A DNA stretch of 16,648 nt, from positions 1 through 16,648 of the forward strand of contig NZ_CAXIBN010000063.1 of NCBI RefSeq assembly GCF_964021735.1, given 5' to 3'. A model generated the notes under the pieces. That model made no database searches and was not told the DNA's origin. It worked only from the letters and a program-made list of their open reading frames with translations. Below, piece by piece: positions 1-7,713 of this stretch. The DNA comes from Wocania_A sp964021735 (GTDB lineage Bacteria; Bacteroidota; Bacteroidia; Flavobacteriales; Flavobacteriaceae). The position numbers were made by a program, and so were the translations under genes. The stretch's first letter is position 1, and each line of letters opens with the position of its first letter.

Positions 1-515
1 TCTTGTACTGCTGTTCCTTCTGCCAAAAATTCTGGGTTTGATAAAATTTGAAATTTAACCCCATTCCCCGTATTGTCCAAAATGCTCTTTATGGCCGATG
101 CCGTTCTTACGGGAAGTGTCGATTTTTCAACCACTATTTTATCGTGTTTGGCCACTTTGGCGATTTGTCTAGCACACAATTCAATATATTTTAAATCGGA
201 CGCCATTCCTTTTCCTTTTCCGTAGGTTTTAGTTGGCGTATTTACCGATATGAAAATCATTTGCGCCTCATCTATGGCTTTATCTATATCTGTAGAAAAG
301 AAAAGATTTTTGCCTCTTGTTTCTTTAACAATATAGGCTAAATCTGGTTCGAATATGGGTAACTCATCAAGGTTATTGGAGTTCCATGCGGCTATTCTAG
401 CTTCATTAATATCTACAACGGTAATTTTTATATCTGGGCATTGTTTTGCTATTACCGCCATGGTTGGCCCACCTACGTAGCCTGCGCCGATACAGCAGAT
501 GTTATTTATTTTCAT
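1..515 (-). CDS. ugd: UDP-glucose 6-dehydrogenase, N-terminal part (cut by left window edge)
   Basis: Oxidises UDP-glucose to UDP-glucuronate with two NAD+ in the cytoplasm, supplying a precursor for glucuronate or derived sugars. The frame is open from ATG at 515-513 to the window edge, giving 171 codons of a family usually near 450-470 residues, so the gene is partial only because of the window. Seen: Rossmann dinucleotide motif GAGYVGGP (residues 10-17), acidic residue D35 after the second strand, SVNTPT (90-95), GKGKGMASDLKYIE (99-112), EKSTLPVRTA (130-139) and SNPEFLAEGTA (159-169). These match the UDP-glucose/GDP-mannose dehydrogenase family, and the GKGMA-DLKYIE stretch is typical of the eukaryote-like UDP-glucose dehydrogenase branch. 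Its ATG overlaps the TGA of the upstream glycosyltransferase by 4 bp (ATGA), so the two are probably translationally coupled. It looks less A+T-rich than the central genes. The central and C-terminal domains, including the catalytic cysteine, lie outside the window. Confidence 0.93.
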   Translation of the reverse strand, partial: MKINNICCIGAGYVGGPTMAVIAKQCPDIKITVVDINEARIAAWNSNNLDELPIFEPDLAYIVKETRGKNLFFSTDIDKAIDEAQMIFISVNTPTKTYGKGKGMASDLKYIELCARQIAKVAKHDKIVVEKSTLPVRTASAIKSILDNTGNGVKFQILSNPEFLAEGTAVQ

Positions 516-1600
516 TTAATTTTTTTGATTAATTCCAAATATTGAGTGTTTATAATATCCCAACTAAACATTCTTTCTATTTTTTGCTTATTATTATTCA
601 AGTAATTACGATACTTTTGCTTTTTTATGACATTCAAAAAATTTGACACTTGTTCTGAGTTTTTAAAATAAAGAGCATCTTCTTTTAAAATTGATTTATT
701 AAATATATTATCATTAGCTACTATAAGAGAATTGGATGCCATAGCTTCTAACAAAGACGGATTTGTTCCTCCTACAGAATGCCCATGAAAATAAAGATTT
801 GAAAAAAATCGTAAATTATTTAAATCCTCCATATTGTATACACCCCCTACAAACCTTATATTCTTATAATCGCTAAACTTTTCTTTAAGGTAGCCTCCAA
901 ATTTATTTACATCATGCTTTCCCACGACTATAAAAGGTCGTTTAGCGTTTGATTTAGCTACTCCGTCAAGGATTATTTCAATATTATTTTCGGGTTCCAG
1001 TCTAGCAATCAACATATCATAACAATATTTTTCTAGCCCATATTTATTTAATATTTCTTCATTCTGATTGGAAAAAATATTAGCACCATAAGCTATGTAT
1101 TCTGAGTGCATGTTGTATTTTGATTTTATATACTCTCGAATTCCTATGGAATCCGACACCAAAACATCACTACTTTTTACAGCCAACCCTTCTGCATAGA
1201 GTAGAAACCTTTGAACTAACTTGGAATACTTTGATCGTTTCCACTCTAATCCATCCATATTTGTTACTATTTTTGATGATTTAGGCAGAAGTTTATTCCA
1301 TATAGAGCTACTGGTATATCCCAATTGAAGAATTACATCAAATCGCCTCTTTCTGGAATCAAGAATGCAATTTAAATCATAAATAAACTGTCCAACGGTA
1401 CCTATTCTGTTTTCTGGATCTTTGCAGTGAATTATGTTGATACCTCTGAAATTTGATTCTTTATATGGGTGACTACTAGAATTATACACATAAACCTCAT
1501 GACCTTCCTCTTCAAGATATACTGAAAAATATTCAGCAAACTGTTCAAATCCGCCATGGTTGTTTGGCACACCCCTGGTTCCTAAAATTCCTATTTTCAA
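512..1600 (-). CDS. DUF1972/GT4 glycosyltransferase, probable rhamnosyltransferase
   Basis: GT-B fold glycosyltransferase of 362 residues that probably transfers a sugar to the lipid-linked repeat unit at the inner face of the inner membrane. Seen: an N-terminal DUF1972-type signature with LGTRGVPNNHGGFEQFAEY (residues 6-24), NMDGLEWKRSKY (114-125), then a GT4-like C-terminal half with LIARLEPENN (197-206) and HGHSVGGTNPSLLEAMA (272-288), the region that normally binds the nucleotide sugar with its E-x7-E glutamate. Family knowledge: DUF1972 proteins include rhamnosyltransferases of streptococcal capsules such as WchF/Cps2T. With rmlABCD in the same locus, dTDP-rhamnose is the likely donor; this is inference. 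The start is TTG at 1600-1598: a stop (TAA) lies five codons upstream in frame and the conserved motif begins almost at once, so no ATG fits. It follows a gap of about 300 bp and ends in an ATGA overlap with the dehydrogenase gene. Confidence 0.88.
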   Translation of the reverse strand: MKIGILGTRGVPNNHGGFEQFAEYFSVYLEEEGHEVYVYNSSSHPYKESNFRGINIIHCKDPENRIGTVGQFIYDLNCILDSRKRRFDVILQLGYTSSSIWNKLLPKSSKIVTNMDGLEWKRSKYSKLVQRFLLYAEGLAVKSSDVLVSDSIGIREYIKSKYNMHSEYIAYGANIFSNQNEEILNKYGLEKYCYDMLIARLEPENNIEIILDGVAKSNAKRPFIVVGKHDVNKFGGYLKEKFSDYKNIRFVGGVYNMEDLNNLRFFSNLYFHGHSVGGTNPSLLEAMASNSLIVANDNIFNKSILKEDALYFKNSEQVSNFLNVIKKQKYRNYLNNNKQKIERMFSWDIINTQYLELIKKIK

Positions 1601-1646
1601 AATTATTGGTTTTTAGCTGTTTCAATTTAATATAACTTATTTTAAT

Positions 1647-1772
1647 CTATAAAGAATTAAGTTTCTCAAAAAAATTAGATGCGAAGAATTCATTTCTTGG
1701 AAACCAATTCATAGTCCAATGATTTTCCATTATAAAATCGGGAATTCTATACGCACAGGAGATTATTGCTGT
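1647..1772 (-). pseudogene. Possible 3' remnant of an unidentified gene in the 297-bp gap 1601-1897
   Basis: The gap between the two flanking genes contains a 41-codon open stretch on the minus strand ending at TAG 1649-1647, with an in-frame TAG (1775-1773) immediately upstream. Its translation is rich in aromatic and polar residues, with the core ENHWTMNWFPRNEFF, and does not look like translated A+T-rich noise, which here would be mostly Lys, Asn and Ile. An internal ATG would give only 27 residues. I read it as the C-terminal end of a decayed gene; I do not recognise the family. It could also be a chance open frame. The rest of the gap is A+T-rich and otherwise featureless apart from the hairpin at its right end. 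Confidence 0.3.
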
Positions 1773-1868
1773 CTAATTTTTTTGTTTCCTTCTAAACATT
1801 TGAAATAAATTATATTCATTGTTTTATTTTTGCTCTTTGTCTTTTATGTTTTCTAATTTGTCAAATAT

Positions 1869-1912
1869 AATCTTAAACCCTCTAAAAATTGTATTAATTA
1901 GGGTTTAAGATT
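1869..1912 (-). terminator. 13-bp perfect inverted repeat over the stop codon of the second Wzy-like gene
   Basis: AATCTTAAACCCT at 1869-1881 pairs exactly with AGGGTTTAAGATT at 1900-1912, leaving an 18-base loop. The right arm covers the last codons and shares the TAA stop (1900-1898) of the upstream gene. In the minus-strand transcript the stem is followed by AUAUUUG, a weak U-rich stretch rather than a long U tract, and the stem is A/U-rich (4 G:C pairs). It sits exactly where a terminator or RNA 3'-end stabiliser between the polymerase gene and the next gene would be expected. A perfect 13-bp stem is clear; its function is inferred. Confidence 0.45.
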
Positions 1913-3103
1913 GTATTCGTCTAATGTTATTAAACTAACAAAAAACGCAAAACTAAAAACACCCCATTGCCGCATAAAAATAGATTCAGTTATTGAACTA
2001 ATCATAAAAATAATGAGTAAAAAAACGCCTAAGGTGTTTTTTCTTTTAAAACACCAATACATTCCCCAAATAAAAGACAGTAAAAGTAATACCAACCCAA
2101 CAATACCATACTGCATCAAAGTTTGTAAAACTTGATTATGCGCATGATATCTTTGCATTAAAGGTGTGGTTAGGTTTTTTCGTTTAAATTCATCCAACAA
2201 TAATAATTTGCCCTTATTTCTTCCGACTCCGAATAGGATATTTTTTTTTGACACAACATAAGCGCTTTCCCATATACTTATTCTCAATGAAGTACCTGAA
2301 AAAACATTTTCAACTTTATTAACTTTAAATATTCTGTTTTTAACTACTGGATTCTTAATTGCAATAAAGAAACAAACGCCAAGTATAAGTATCGCTATAC
2401 TTGCTCTTTTATATGATAATTTTTTTTTTATAATTAAAAAAAGAGGAACTATGACTAATAAACATACAATTGCATTTCTTGCAGCCAAAAGAAAAATACT
2501 TATAGAAAAAAGAAAATATAGCGAATAATAAAAAATCTTTACCTTACTAAAAAAATTATAATAACTTAATATCAACAAACTAAAAACATAAAAAAAAGAT
2601 AGGTAAATTGGTTGCATCCCAAAAGGTTCCGCCAAAAAATCATATGTAAAATACCAAAAATTAATTCCTGCTTCGTTTATCAAAAAACCTCTAAAAATAG
2701 CAAATCCCAAATTAATAATTGCGCTAATTACTGCTCCAACTAAAAAAAAATAAAATATAATATGAATATGTTTCTTTAATTCTTTAGTATGGAAGCTAAT
2801 AATAATTGGTAAGAGAATAAATGCAGAATACTTTAAAATGACATTTTCTAAAACAGGATTTGCATCAGAGGCCTCTCTCACCAACATCATTAGGAAAAAG
2901 ATTATTAAAGGTAAATTAAGTTCATTAAAATTATGTTGCAAATTTAGGTTTTTATAATCCTTTATCGCAAAAAACAAACCTGTAAACAAAAAAAGGCCAT
3001 AACATATTGAATTAAAGCCAATACCTAAACAAAACGAGAAAGCAAAAAGTATTGCTGTCCATTTTATATAATTTATTTTAATTAGAAATACTTTGATTTT
3101 CAT
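1898..3103 (-). CDS. O-antigen polymerase/ligase (Wzy/WaaL superfamily), second copy
   Basis: Polytopic inner-membrane protein of 401 residues with about ten or more hydrophobic segments, acting at the periplasmic face either to polymerise repeat units (Wzy) or to ligate glycan to an acceptor (WaaL). Seen: AARNA (207-211) at the end of a membrane segment, the position of the conserved Arg in these enzymes, then a large periplasmic loop with SLRISIWESA (272-281), FGVGRNKG (291-298) and YHAHNQVLQTLMQYGI (319-334). The G-x-G and H-x-H-N pattern is the Wzy_C hallmark. ATG start at 3103-3101 overlaps the end of the preceding gene by 26 bp, indicating coupling. Three A/T homopolymer runs of 9-10 bases lie inside it. 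Which of the two paralogues is Wzy and which has another role cannot be told from sequence. Confidence 0.88.
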   Translation of the reverse strand: MKIKVFLIKINYIKWTAILFAFSFCLGIGFNSICYGLFLFTGLFFAIKDYKNLNLQHNFNELNLPLIIFFLMMLVREASDANPVLENVILKYSAFILLPIIISFHTKELKKHIHIIFYFFLVGAVISAIINLGFAIFRGFLINEAGINFWYFTYDFLAEPFGMQPIYLSFFYVFSLLILSYYNFFSKVKIFYYSLYFLFSISIFLLAARNAIVCLLVIVPLFLIIKKKLSYKRASIAILILGVCFFIAIKNPVVKNRIFKVNKVENVFSGTSLRISIWESAYVVSKKNILFGVGRNKGKLLLLDEFKRKNLTTPLMQRYHAHNQVLQTLMQYGIVGLVLLLLSFIWGMYWCFKRKNTLGVFLLIIFMISSITESIFMRQWGVFSFAFFVSLITLDEYNLKP

Positions 3104-4577
3104 CTTTTGTAAAATATATTGAGTTTAGACAACATACAGAAAAAAGCAAAACGGATGCTACTTGATGCTTAAAAAATCCGGCATTGGAAAATGCAGCTAT
3201 TCCCATAGTAAGGTTAATAACATAAAGGTACAATAAGGGTCCATTATAAGCTCCTCTTATTTTAATCTGCTGACTAACTGGGTATAAAAACACTAAATAA
3301 CTAAAAAGTAATCCCAATGGGATACCATACTGAGACATCATTGCCAAATAATCGTTATGTGAGTCTATTAAAACTTTTACAATACTCTTATCCTCAAGAT
3401 AATTATTCTTATATCTATTCCAACGACCAGCGCCAATACCTGTTAAAGGATGCTTTTCTATCATATTTAATGATGACTCAAATAACCCTAGTCTTGAAAT
3501 GATCGAATTTGTTTCCCAAGAATGTTCAAGGTGAAAAATATCTCTGAGGCCATCTTTCGAGAAATCAATATTTACTTTTTTTGAAATTTCTGAAACTGAA
3601 TATCTTTTAGGAATGATATTTTGTTCAACACCATATAAATAAACAATTATTGAAATAAAAAAAACCGCACTTGCTTTTAAAAAATTAATTGCAGCTTTTC
3701 TTGGATTTTCTAAAACAGACAAAATCAAAAGAGTGACGATTACACTTAATAAAGCTCCTCTTGTACCTGAGCCTAACAAAATAACTATTGTAACTAAAAA
3801 TGTTAAATATGCTATTCTTTTACTTATTAATTTTTTCTTAACTAAAAAATAAATAAAAATAGAAGTTGCACCCGTAATATTTGCAAAAGTATTTAGTGCT
3901 AAACTACCGCTCATTAGTCTACCCGCTTCCTTAAAATAAGTATTCACAAATGCCTCAAAACATAAAAAAACTATACTAATCACAAAGCTATTTACTATCT
4001 GACTTTCGTATTTTTTTATATCAAATAACTGAAAAAGGATGAGAAAAAGGATAAAATATCGAATGTGATAAGAGTATGTTAACAACAAATTAAAATCCCA
4101 AAAGTCATTTGATTTAAATACATTAAAAAAAAACACTAAAACAAATAACAGCAGAAATAATTTTAGGATTAATGGGAACTTAATAAGTGGCAATCTACCC
4201 CCTTTCTTTAGTAACCCTATAACTACACCTAATATTAAATAAATATCAATCCTAGTAATCAATGGAAAAACGACCGACCTAAAATCGTCTTGATTTGATA
4301 TATATATACTTGGAAATATATCATCGACTGGTGCCGGAAAGGCCAATAAAACGAAAATTAACAATAAAAAATATAATTGAATTCTCCAAATAGCAAAAAT
4401 ACACACAACAATGAAAAATATAATTGACGGTATTGTTAAACTAGCAATATTATTATAGTGTACTTCCCCATTCAACCCTAGTATAGATACAACTCCAATA
4501 CTTAAATAAAGAGCACACAATAAAATAACACAAATTAAAGAAAACAGAACGTTTTCTTTTCTCAAATTGAATTTCAC
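3078..4577 (-). CDS. O-antigen polymerase/ligase (Wzy/WaaL superfamily), first copy
   Basis: Polytopic inner-membrane protein of 499 residues with about a dozen hydrophobic segments; role as the repeat-unit polymerase or an O-antigen ligase. Seen: GSGTRGALLS (269-278), the conserved Arg motif before a periplasmic loop; the loop carries SRLGLFESSLNMI (361-373), KHPLTGIGAGRW (375-386) and DSHNDYLAMMSQYGIPLG (405-422), a textbook Wzy_C signature including the H-N-D-Y/L motif. It is a closer match to that signature than the downstream paralogue. The start is GTG at 4577-4575, 21 bp after the stop of the lipoprotein gene; no better start is visible. It overlaps the next gene by 26 bp. The N-terminus (MKFNLRKENVLF) gives a short basic cytoplasmic lead before the first membrane segment, as expected for this topology. 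Confidence 0.9.
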   Translation of the reverse strand: MKFNLRKENVLFSLICVILLCALYLSIGVVSILGLNGEVHYNNIASLTIPSIIFFIVVCIFAIWRIQLYFLLLIFVLLAFPAPVDDIFPSIYISNQDDFRSVVFPLITRIDIYLILGVVIGLLKKGGRLPLIKFPLILKLFLLLFVLVFFFNVFKSNDFWDFNLLLTYSYHIRYFILFLILFQLFDIKKYESQIVNSFVISIVFLCFEAFVNTYFKEAGRLMSGSLALNTFANITGATSIFIYFLVKKKLISKRIAYLTFLVTIVILLGSGTRGALLSVIVTLLILSVLENPRKAAINFLKASAVFFISIIVYLYGVEQNIIPKRYSVSEISKKVNIDFSKDGLRDIFHLEHSWETNSIISRLGLFESSLNMIEKHPLTGIGAGRWNRYKNNYLEDKSIVKVLIDSHNDYLAMMSQYGIPLGLLFSYLVFLYPVSQQIKIRGAYNGPLLYLYVINLTMGIAAFSNAGFFKHQVASVLLFSVCCLNSIYFTKDENQSISN

Positions 4578-4598
4578 GGTTTTTTTAGTAGAAATTGT

Positions 4599-5123
4599 TT
4601 AATTAAGTATTAATTTATTAATAAACTTAGATATATTGTAGGATTCTAAATATGGGTCGTACTTTCTATCTATTACCATAGGCTTCCCTCTCAAGTTTTC
4701 AAAGTTAAAATATTTACTTGGTTTAAAATATTTTTCCAATTCTAAATTAGAGAACTCGTGGTTTCCATTGTTATATTTTAATGTTATATTCTTTATTAAA
4801 ATCTCTTTTTGGTTTTGATTTTCACCTAAATCCAATCGTAACCGGGTTGGATAAATACCTTGTTCTAAAACGAATTTTATTTTTTGCTCTGAAGTACTCC
4901 CATTTATCGGTTTTCTTAAACTTTTTTTAGCCATAAAACTTTCATTTTTACGACTATTATAAAATAGCTCTAATGTATCGTTCTTCTGCATTATCAAAAT
5001 AACTTCAACAATAATACATTCACTGTTTTCAACCTTTACATCTTTACACGATAAAAAGCCCGCCATAAACACCGACAGAATCAGCGTTTTAGATTTTATT
5101 ATTTTGTTTAAGAGTTTATCCAT
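4599..5123 (-). CDS. Small predicted lipoprotein with a beta-sandwich-like domain, function unknown
   Basis: Protein of 174 residues that I cannot assign to a named family. Seen: basic N-terminus, hydrophobic stretch LILSVFMAGFLSC (14-26) ending in a Cys that fits a relaxed Bacteroidota lipobox, followed by KDVKVEN. The first two mature residues faintly resemble the Lys/acidic lipoprotein export signal of flavobacteria, so outer-membrane or surface location is possible. The body has alternating strands: DTLELFYNSRKNESF (49-63), INGSTSEQKIKFVL (73-86), RLRLDLGENQNQKEILIKNI (94-113), then YDPYLES (155-161). This pattern resembles beta-sandwich segments I associate with membrane glycosyltransferases and O-antigen polymerase-like proteins, where they may contact glycan; this resemblance is from memory. 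ATG at 5123-5121 directly abuts the TAA of the preceding gene, so it is part of the operon. A periplasmic or outer-membrane accessory for polymerisation or export is inference. Confidence 0.6.
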   Translation of the reverse strand: MDKLLNKIIKSKTLILSVFMAGFLSCKDVKVENSECIIVEVILIMQKNDTLELFYNSRKNESFMAKKSLRKPINGSTSEQKIKFVLEQGIYPTRLRLDLGENQNQKEILIKNITLKYNNGNHEFSNLELEKYFKPSKYFNFENLRGKPMVIDRKYDPYLESYNISKFINKLILN

Positions 5124-6461
5124 TTAAATTATACCATTAATTATCCTAAAAGCTGAACCTCCATCCAATTTATAAAAATATTCTGTAATAAAATTTTCGT
5201 AATTTGTTTTTTTTGAGTTAAGTAACTCTAAATTATCTAGAAGGTTATCCAATGAATATGAGTTTTTGATAGAATGGCTACAATTAAATTCATTGTATTC
5301 CATTTGAACATTTATTTCGCTTATCTCTAATTGAATTAACGGCTTATAAAAAGCTATTGCTTCATTCCCAACAGTTGAAGTTGTTGTAATAACTATATCA
5401 CTATCCATTATTAACTCATGGATGTTTTCTTTTTTGTATATTTTTGCTTGAGTATTTAAAAAGTATTTTTCTACCTGCTCTTTATTATCAATTGAGCCAG
5501 GGTGTAATTTTATTTTTAAATTATACTTATTATGTAACCCTGAAGTTTTAATAATTTCTAGCACCTTTTCTACGTTAGTATTGCCAATTGGATTAATTAC
5601 TAATAAAATATCCTTAACTTCAGTAATATCTTTATTTATTATATCATATTTAATCATTCTATCCGTTTTTGGCGTTCCAGTAATTTTAAGTTGGTTTTTT
5701 GACGTGCCTCTTGTTAAAAACCAATCATTCGAAATTGAGCCCCATGTAAAAATTGTGTCTGCCAAAACTGGCAAATAGCCATATTCTAGAACAGTTGACC
5801 CGTGCTGAATTACTTTGGTTTTAATGTTTTTAGTTCTAGCGTATAAAACAAAAGCTCTAGATACCTTATGTGCATCGGAATTAAGGGTTATGCTCTTAAT
5901 ACTCTTATATTTTCTGAAAAAACCTTCAATACAGTTTATAATAAAAATAGATTCAATAATGTTCATTATTAATAAAAAAGGATGAATCTTAAATTCTGTT
6001 GAGAGTTTTTTTATTTCTTTTATGTCACTCTTGTTAACTTCAAACAGTTTAAATAATTCCTTGAAATAGTTTAAAGGGGTGAAAAACTTAAAAAGAAACA
6101 CGCTATCTTTTTGAAGGATTCTTTTATCACATACAATTTCAACAAAGCCATCCGCAAAAGATTTGCTAACATCTCGCATATTTGAAATCATACTTTGATT
6201 ATAAACATCATTTATAAATAAATATTCTATTTTTTTATTTGAATTTTTTCTAAATAAATAGAAAAACGAGATAATAGCTTTTAAATAATTATCTAAACTC
6301 ACTATTTTAAGTTTACTAAAAAACCCACCACTAATTAGCCGTCCTAATGAATGTTCAAATACAAAAATTTGAGACAACGAAATTATGTTTAAGCCTTTAT
6401 AAACTATTGTATAAGTGTTGAACTTTTGAACTTTGTTAAATGATTCGTTTAGTAAGGCCAT
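5124..6461 (-). CDS. GT-B-like glycosyltransferase, candidate nonulosonate/capsule transferase
   Basis: Soluble or peripheral cytoplasmic protein of 445 residues with features of GT-B transferases of the capsule/sialyltransferase/CDP-glycerol transferase type. Seen (numbering from ATG at 6461): QHGSTVLEYGYLPVLAD (219-235), then FTWGSISNDW (238-247), KITGTPKTDR (259-268), KLHPGS (318-323), and TTTSTVGNEAIAFYKPLI (359-376). The His-Pro motif followed by a Ser/Thr pair before a conserved Glu is shared by several bacterial sialyltransferase families and KpsS-like proteins. No clear D/E-D/E-G motif is seen. Since the locus makes a CMP-nonulosonate, transfer of that sugar is a reasonable guess, but CDP- or UDP-linked donors are possible. 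The frame also extends to a TTG at 6476; the ATG at 6461 gives a 26-bp overlap with the flippase gene and is preferred. Its stop abuts the lipoprotein ATG. Confidence 0.68.
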   Translation of the reverse strand: MALLNESFNKVQKFNTYTIVYKGLNIISLSQIFVFEHSLGRLISGGFFSKLKIVSLDNYLKAIISFFYLFRKNSNKKIEYLFINDVYNQSMISNMRDVSKSFADGFVEIVCDKRILQKDSVFLFKFFTPLNYFKELFKLFEVNKSDIKEIKKLSTEFKIHPFLLIMNIIESIFIINCIEGFFRKYKSIKSITLNSDAHKVSRAFVLYARTKNIKTKVIQHGSTVLEYGYLPVLADTIFTWGSISNDWFLTRGTSKNQLKITGTPKTDRMIKYDIINKDITEVKDILLVINPIGNTNVEKVLEIIKTSGLHNKYNLKIKLHPGSIDNKEQVEKYFLNTQAKIYKKENIHELIMDSDIVITTTSTVGNEAIAFYKPLIQLEISEINVQMEYNEFNCSHSIKNSYSLDNLLDNLELLNSKKTNYENFITEYFYKLDGGSAFRIINGII

Positions 6462-7713
6462 GAAAAATGATGTCAATTTTATATTTTTTTAAACAAATAA
6501 GGTATATAACCAAAAACTCTACCGCATAACTTATAGCCGTTGTCAATGCTGCTATTTTATATCCGTAGATTGGAATTAAAATAACATTAAAAACAATATT
6601 AATCATAGCAGCTATAATCGCCGGTAAAGCCAAATAACGTGTGTTCTTATAGAAAAAAGGAATGTTTGAAAGGATAGTATACAAAAAGCAAAAAAACATT
6701 CCAATTACAATTACAGGAATCAACTCGACTATAGAAAGATACGTTTTATTTGATAAAAAGAATACTAAATGTTTTCTTAACAAAATTATCAATAGTCCCA
6801 CGCTAAGTACAATTAGTATATACCTTCTAGATGCTATTCTGATTTTTTCAAAATTTTTCAATTTCAAATTTTCCAATATGAATTTTTGCCACATTTTATT
6901 TGTTGCTAAAAAGAACGCCATAAATATTGAACTAATTGTATATGCGACAGTGTAATCGGCAACCTCAACTTCTGAAAAATAATAATTAATTATAAATCGG
7001 TCAGAAAAACTTAAAACTAAAACGGACAACATCGCCGGAATAAAAGGAGCACTAAAATTAAGCCCTGGTTTAATATAAGCCAGACATTTGTTTATATTTA
7101 TTTTTTTTACCTTCCGAAAGTTATAAATTGCTAAACAAAAAAAAACAATTAATTGAACCTTCATAAATGTGAATACACTGGTTTTAAAAAAGACTAGAAC
7201 TAAAGCAGTAATAATGTAGGGAAACCCATTCCTCAAAATGAAAAATACATTGTATTTCTTATAATCTCCTTTTATTTGAAATAGGGATAAGTCTAATTCG
7301 ATTAAAGCGTAAAATAAAGCACAAAACAAAACGAAATAATCGCTAATCCTGTCAATAAGATAAACTCCCAATTCATCTTTGAATAAAAAGATTAAAAGCA
7401 ATATACCTGAAATGGATAAGCAAAAATACTTTACAGAGGATAACAGTTCTTCAGTATTTTTCTTAGTATGAATGTAATAATATTTTAAGTAACTTCTTTG
7501 GGAAAAATCTATAAGCACTGACATAAGTGGTACTGCCACCCAAAACAATGATAAAATGCCAAAATCTCTTTTACTAAAATAATTAGTATAAAATGCCAAA
7601 AGCAAAAAAATTGTGCCTTTGGAAACCCCTTCTCCTAATATATAATAAAAGTAACCTTTTTTAGAATCACCGATAATTCTAGCGTTTACTAAAAGGTTTT
7701 TTAAATATCTCAA
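6436..7713 (-). CDS. wzx: Wzx-type polysaccharide flippase (MOP superfamily)
   Basis: Inner-membrane protein of 425 residues with roughly twelve hydrophobic segments that should move the undecaprenyl-linked repeat unit across the membrane. Seen: N-terminal YILGEGVSKGTIFLLLAF (24-41), the usual first helix with a conserved Gly/Glu, then TNYFSKRDFGILSLFW (43-58), typical of the first loop and second helix in Wzx/RfbX proteins; a mid-protein segment FSAPFIPAMLSVLVLSFSDR marks the start of the second half; the C-terminus retains the last helix pair. Start is TTG at 7713-7711: an in-frame TAA is four codons upstream, no ATG occurs before the first helix, and this gives a 35-bp overlap with the acetyltransferase gene. 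Presence of Wzx plus Wzy-like proteins points to Wzx/Wzy-dependent assembly, not an ABC transporter route. Confidence 0.9.
   Translation of the reverse strand: MRYLKNLLVNARIIGDSKKGYFYYILGEGVSKGTIFLLLAFYTNYFSKRDFGILSLFWVAVPLMSVLIDFSQRSYLKYYYIHTKKNTEELLSSVKYFCLSISGILLLIFLFKDELGVYLIDRISDYFVLFCALFYALIELDLSLFQIKGDYKKYNVFFILRNGFPYIITALVLVFFKTSVFTFMKVQLIVFFCLAIYNFRKVKKININKCLAYIKPGLNFSAPFIPAMLSVLVLSFSDRFIINYYFSEVEVADYTVAYTISSIFMAFFLATNKMWQKFILENLKLKNFEKIRIASRRYILIVLSVGLLIILLRKHLVFFLSNKTYLSIVELIPVIVIGMFFCFLYTILSNIPFFYKNTRYLALPAIIAAMINIVFNVILIPIYGYKIAALTTAISYAVEFLVIYLICLKKYKIDIIFHGLTKRII

Noticed and set aside
1862..1869. TATATTTG on the minus strand, matching the Bacteroidota -7 consensus TAnnTTTG
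   Set aside because: No TTG lies at the expected distance upstream, and it overlaps the base of the hairpin; a single 8-mer in A+T-rich DNA is not enough.
1911..2135. Plus-strand open frame of 74 codons
   Set aside because: Lies antisense inside a well-supported polymerase gene and has no family-like features; similar shadows at 3317-3502, 5581-5778, 6662-6955, 7742-8068, 11681-11911 and 14270-14461 were rejected for the same reason.
6462..6476. TTG at 6476 as start of the GT-B-like gene
   Set aside because: An ATG five codons downstream gives the same domain content and a shorter overlap with wzx.
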